8,733 bases of DNA from assembly GCA_030592145.1 (NCBI GenBank), contig JAUVKJ010000055.1:1-8733 (forward strand), written 5' to 3'. Position 1 is the stretch's first letter, and every line of letters starts with the position of its first letter. The stretch is from Bacteroides sp. GTDB taxonomy: Bacteria > Bacteroidota > Bacteroidia > Bacteroidales > SM23-62. A program made the position numbers and the translations under genes. Under the pieces are notes generated by a model. That model was given only the letters and a program-made list of their open reading frames with translations. It was not told where the DNA came from and did not search any database. Shown in pieces: positions 5,776 to 8,733 of this stretch.

Positions 5776-8664
5776 ATGGAAGAATCACGACTAAAACAAC
5801 TGGAACTTGAACTCAGGGAAGTTGTTAAAGGGGAGGTTTCATTCGACAATTTCACGCTGGGAATTTATGCTACGGACTCAAGCATATACCAGATCATGCC
5901 GGTTGCCGTGGTGTTGCCACGGGATGAAAAGGATGTTATCTCGGCTGTAAGGACTGCCCTTAAATATGACCTGAGCATATTGCCCCGGGGAGCAGGCACC
6001 AGCCTGGGGGGACAGGCTGCAGGTCGCTCACTGGTCATCGATTTTTCAAAATACATGAACCAGGTCCTTGAAGTAAACGTGAAAGACAAATGGGTAAGGG
6101 TTCAACCGGGAATTGTACTTGATGAACTGAATTCTTTTCTCAAAAAATACGGCCTTCATTTCGCACCTGACCCTGCTACCGGCAGCCGTGCAACCATCGG
6201 CGGAATGATCGGGAATAATTCCTCGGGCGCCAAAAGTCTCGTTTATGGCATCACCCGGGACCATGTGCTTGAGACCAGGACCCTGCTGCCGGATGGTACG
6301 GTCCTTAATTTCAAGGAATTCCCGATTTTAGAATACCAGCAGAAACCTGAAAAATTAAACAGCAGGGAATTCGAACTGATCGCCGGTTTCAGGAAGATCA
6401 TTGATGAGAACCAGGATGAGATCATAAAGGCTTATCCAAAGGTCATGCGCCGGGTACAGGGTTATAACCTGGATTCTTTTGTAAATACAGACAATTGGAA
6501 TCTCTCTGACCTGATCACAGGTTCTGAGGGGACTCTGGGGGTGGTGCTTAACGCAAAGCTTAACCTGGAACCCTTGCCTTCCCACAAAATCCTCTGTACC
6601 GTGCATTTTGCCGACCTGATTGAGTGCATCGGCTCGGTTGCCCCCATCCTGGAACACAGGCCCTCTGCGGTTGAGATTCTGGACGAAGACCTGGTCGTGC
6701 TGGCGAGAAATAATTTCAGTATTGCCCCCCTGTGCGGCTGGATCGAAGGAGATCCGAAGGGTATACTTGTGGTTGAATTCTTCGGTAATTCCGAACAGGA
6801 AGTCATGAAAAAGGCGGAAGCCCTTGTCGCCGACCTGAAGAAACAGAAAAAGGGCTTTGCATGGCCCATACTGTCTGAAACCGAAGAACAGGACAAGGTC
6901 TGGGCTGTCAGGAAGAATGGGCTGGGAATCATGACGGGCATCAAAGGAGACCGCAAACCCATTGCTTTTATAGAAGATGCATCCATCCCGATCGAAAACC
7001 TGCCCGAATACATCGACCTGGTTCTGAAATTCTGCAAGGAGAGGGATGTGCCTGTCATCATGTATGCACATGCCAGCGTGGGACTAATCCATGTAAGGCC
7101 AATGCTGAACCTGAAGGAGCAGGCGGATATAGACAAGATGAAGGCCATTGCCAGGTATTCCTTTGACCTGGTCAAAAAATACGGCGGTTCCATCAGCGGC
7201 GAACATGGCGACGGACGCACCCGGAGTCCTTTCCTGGAAGAATACTTCGGACCGAAACTTTACGGTGCAATCAAGGAGGTTAAAAAACTGTTCGACCCTG
7301 CAGGGCTTATGAACCCCGGGGTCATCGTCGATCCCGATCCGATGGACACGAACCTGCGCTACGGTCCGGACTACAGGATCCCGGATATCTCCACGGAATA
7401 CAATTACAGGGAGGACGGGAGTTTTGCCGCTGCCGTTGAAATGTGTGCGGGTGTGGGTGCCTGCCGGCAGAACCTTGTGGGATTAATGTGCCCGTCCTAT
7501 CGCGCCACGCGTGATGAGGAACACTCCACCAGGGGAAGGGCCAACGCCCTGCGTCTTGCGATGACCGGGCAGATGGGAACCGACGGGATGGACAGTCCGG
7601 AGTTATTCGAAATCATGGATCTCTGCCTTTCCTGCAAAGGCTGCAAATCGGAATGCCCCAGCCATGTGGACATGGCGAAACTGAAGGGCGAGTTCCTGCA
7701 AAAGTACAGGGAGAAAAACGGCACAAGCCTGAGAGATAAATTTGTTTCAGGCTCTACAACCATGGCGAAAAGAATGTCAGGCTGGAAGGCACCCATCGTC
7801 AACGGGATCCAGAAAACAATGCTCTTTCGAAGAACCCTGCAGTGGATGGCCGGGGTTGACAGCCGCCGCATTCTTCCATCGTATGCAAAAACAACTCTGC
7901 ACAGGTGGTATGATAACAGGCCCGGAGCCTGCAGACAGCAAACAAAGAGGGTTGTACTCTTTGATGATACCTACATGAATTACCACGAAACCAGTGTCGG
8001 CATCTCCGCCGTTGAACTTCTTGAATCATGCGGTTACGAGGTCATCCTGGCGAAGGCGGGTTGCTGCCAGCGCCCCAGCATTTCCCATGGTTTCCTGAAA
8101 AAGGCAAAGAAGGAAGGTGAGAAAACCCTTTTGAATCTGAAAAAATTCATCGACGATGGACTTCAAGTCGTGGTCTGTGAGCCGGGCTGTGCCTCCGCAC
8201 TGACCGACGACCTGCCCGACCTGATCGATAACGAAGAACTCGGAAACAGCATCAGGAAAAATGTCATGATGATCGACGTATTCCTGGAAAATGAGATCAA
8301 AGCCGGGAGATGTAATACTGAATTTAGTTCCAGCTTCAATAAACTGATGATCCACGGGCATTGTCACCAGAAATCATTGTATGGGACCACTGCCATGGAA
8401 AGAGTACTCAGCAGGATCCCCGGCCTGGAAGTGGAAGTCCTCGATTCGGGTTGCTGTGGGATGGCAGGTTCCTTCGGATACGAAAAGGAACACTATGAAC
8501 TGTCTATGAAGGTGGGTGAAGACCGCCTCTTCCCGGCCATCCGCAAAAAGGAGGCAGAAACCGGCTTGGTAGCCTGCGGGTTCAGCTGCCGCCACCAGAT
8601 TTCGGATGCGACAGGGGTAAAAGCCAAACACTGGGTGGAGGTTTTTCGCGGGAGCGTATTATAA
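5776..8664 (+). CDS. FAD-binding and 4Fe-4S dehydrogenase, YdiJ-like (GlcD-GlpC type fusion)
   Basis: From ATG 5776 this is a 962-residue fused flavin/iron-sulfur oxidoreductase. Residues about 40-265 form a PCMH-type FAD domain (PRGAGTSLGG at 70-79; IGGMIGNNSSGAKS at 141-154). Residues about 270-520 form the FAD-oxidase C domain, ending with GEHGDG (475-480) and LFDP-x-GLMNPG. Next are two ferredoxin-like motifs: C557-x5-C563-x8-C572-P and C617-x2-C620-x2-C623-x3-C627-P. The last third holds two CCG (GlpC/heterodisulfide reductase-type) domains: CC at 763-764 with C801-x3-C805, then C863, CC at 893-894 and C934-x3-C938. The family oxidises 2-hydroxyacids (D-lactate, glycolate or D-2-hydroxyglutarate) and passes electrons through the clusters to quinone. 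E. coli YdiJ has the same layout and is the closest architecture I know. The substrate here is not determined. A TTG at 5737 would extend it into lgt; the ATG four bases after the lgt stop is preferred. No membrane segment is seen, so it is cytoplasmic or peripheral. Confidence 0.92.
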   Translation: MEESRLKQLELELREVVKGEVSFDNFTLGIYATDSSIYQIMPVAVVLPRDEKDVISAVRTALKYDLSILPRGAGTSLGGQAAGRSLVIDFSKYMNQVLEVNVKDKWVRVQPGIVLDELNSFLKKYGLHFAPDPATGSRATIGGMIGNNSSGAKSLVYGITRDHVLETRTLLPDGTVLNFKEFPILEYQQKPEKLNSREFELIAGFRKIIDENQDEIIKAYPKVMRRVQGYNLDSFVNTDNWNLSDLITGSEGTLGVVLNAKLNLEPLPSHKILCTVHFADLIECIGSVAPILEHRPSAVEILDEDLVVLARNNFSIAPLCGWIEGDPKGILVVEFFGNSEQEVMKKAEALVADLKKQKKGFAWPILSETEEQDKVWAVRKNGLGIMTGIKGDRKPIAFIEDASIPIENLPEYIDLVLKFCKERDVPVIMYAHASVGLIHVRPMLNLKEQADIDKMKAIARYSFDLVKKYGGSISGEHGDGRTRSPFLEEYFGPKLYGAIKEVKKLFDPAGLMNPGVIVDPDPMDTNLRYGPDYRIPDISTEYNYREDGSFAAAVEMCAGVGACRQNLVGLMCPSYRATRDEEHSTRGRANALRLAMTGQMGTDGMDSPELFEIMDLCLSCKGCKSECPSHVDMAKLKGEFLQKYREKNGTSLRDKFVSGSTTMAKRMSGWKAPIVNGIQKTMLFRRTLQWMAGVDSRRILPSYAKTTLHRWYDNRPGACRQQTKRVVLFDDTYMNYHETSVGISAVELLESCGYEVILAKAGCCQRPSISHGFLKKAKKEGEKTLLNLKKFIDDGLQVVVCEPGCASALTDDLPDLIDNEELGNSIRKNVMMIDVFLENEIKAGRCNTEFSSSFNKLMIHGHCHQKSLYGTTAMERVLSRIPGLEVEVLDSGCCGMAGSFGYEKEHYELSMKVGEDRLFPAIRKKEAETGLVACGFSCRHQISDATGVKAKHWVEVFRGSVL

Positions 8665-8733
8665 TAATTTCTATCTTTAGCGTTTATTTAGTCTAAATTG
8701 AAAGAAGCAGGTATTTTCTTCGCATCCTCCTCG
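8665..8733 (+). other. Right-edge region: weak promoter-like element and possible start of a truncated gene
   Basis: TATCTTTA at 8672-8679 matches seven of eight positions of TAnnTTTG but lacks a good -33 element. A TTG at 8698 opens a frame to the window end reading MKEAGIFFASSS, which resembles the first strand and phosphate loop of flavodoxin-like proteins. Only 12 codons are visible, so this is weak. On the minus strand a frame runs in from the edge to a TAA at 8688-8690 (EEDAKKIPASFNLD), which could equally be the tail of a convergent gene. I cannot decide between them, and no clear terminator for the dehydrogenase gene is seen. Confidence 0.25.

Noticed and set aside
6355..7220. Two long minus-strand frames (238 and 252 codons) inside the dehydrogenase gene
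   Set aside because: They overlap each other and lie opposite the conserved FAD-oxidase region. Their translations have no family features, so their length is a by-product of codon bias.

Overview
The window reads as chromosomal DNA from a member of the Bacteroidota, probably of the Bacteroidales/Marinilabiliales type. Three things suggest this. There is a long lipoprotein with an N-terminal Ig-like (Big_5/SbsA-type) domain and the characteristic C-AKIGSPAGGPKDKTPP start. There is a tandem-domain universal stress protein. Most genes lack a convincing Shine-Dalgarno sequence, and at least one candidate promoter is of the TAnnTTTG type. Base composition and coding style look even throughout. 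I see no transposase, integrase, tRNA, rRNA, CRISPR array, phage gene or other sign of recent transfer.

Layout, left to right. (1) The 3' end of an extended-SDR NAD(P)-dependent epimerase/reductase on the + strand is joined by a TAATG stop/start overlap to a complete classical SDR oxidoreductase. (2) A 34-base region with a perfect 9-bp inverted repeat nearly fills the gap to the convergent gene, a minus-strand two-domain universal stress protein. (3) An AT-rich divergent spacer separates that gene from a + strand ROK-family sugar kinase, probably glucokinase-like. (4) The ROK gene meets the long minus-strand lipoprotein gene tail to tail, and their stop codons overlap within TTAG. (5) The lipoprotein gene, which appears to start with TTG, is divergent from lgt, the prolipoprotein diacylglyceryl transferase gene. 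(6) Four bases after lgt comes a 962-residue FAD plus iron-sulfur dehydrogenase of the YdiJ/GlcD-GlpC fusion type. (7) The last 69 bases hold only a weak promoter-like element and the possible edge of another gene.

The content is mostly housekeeping: lipoprotein maturation (lgt), entry of sugars into glycolysis (ROK kinase), quinone-linked oxidation of a 2-hydroxyacid (FAD/Fe-S enzyme), and stress response (USP). The lipoprotein made from the strand opposite lgt should itself be an Lgt substrate, which is the one direct functional link between neighbours. I did not find a convincing undescribed system. The most interesting items are the uncharacterised lipoprotein with two related beta-sandwich/Asp-Asn loop modules, its non-ATG start, the overlapping stop codons, and the undetermined substrate of the large dehydrogenase.
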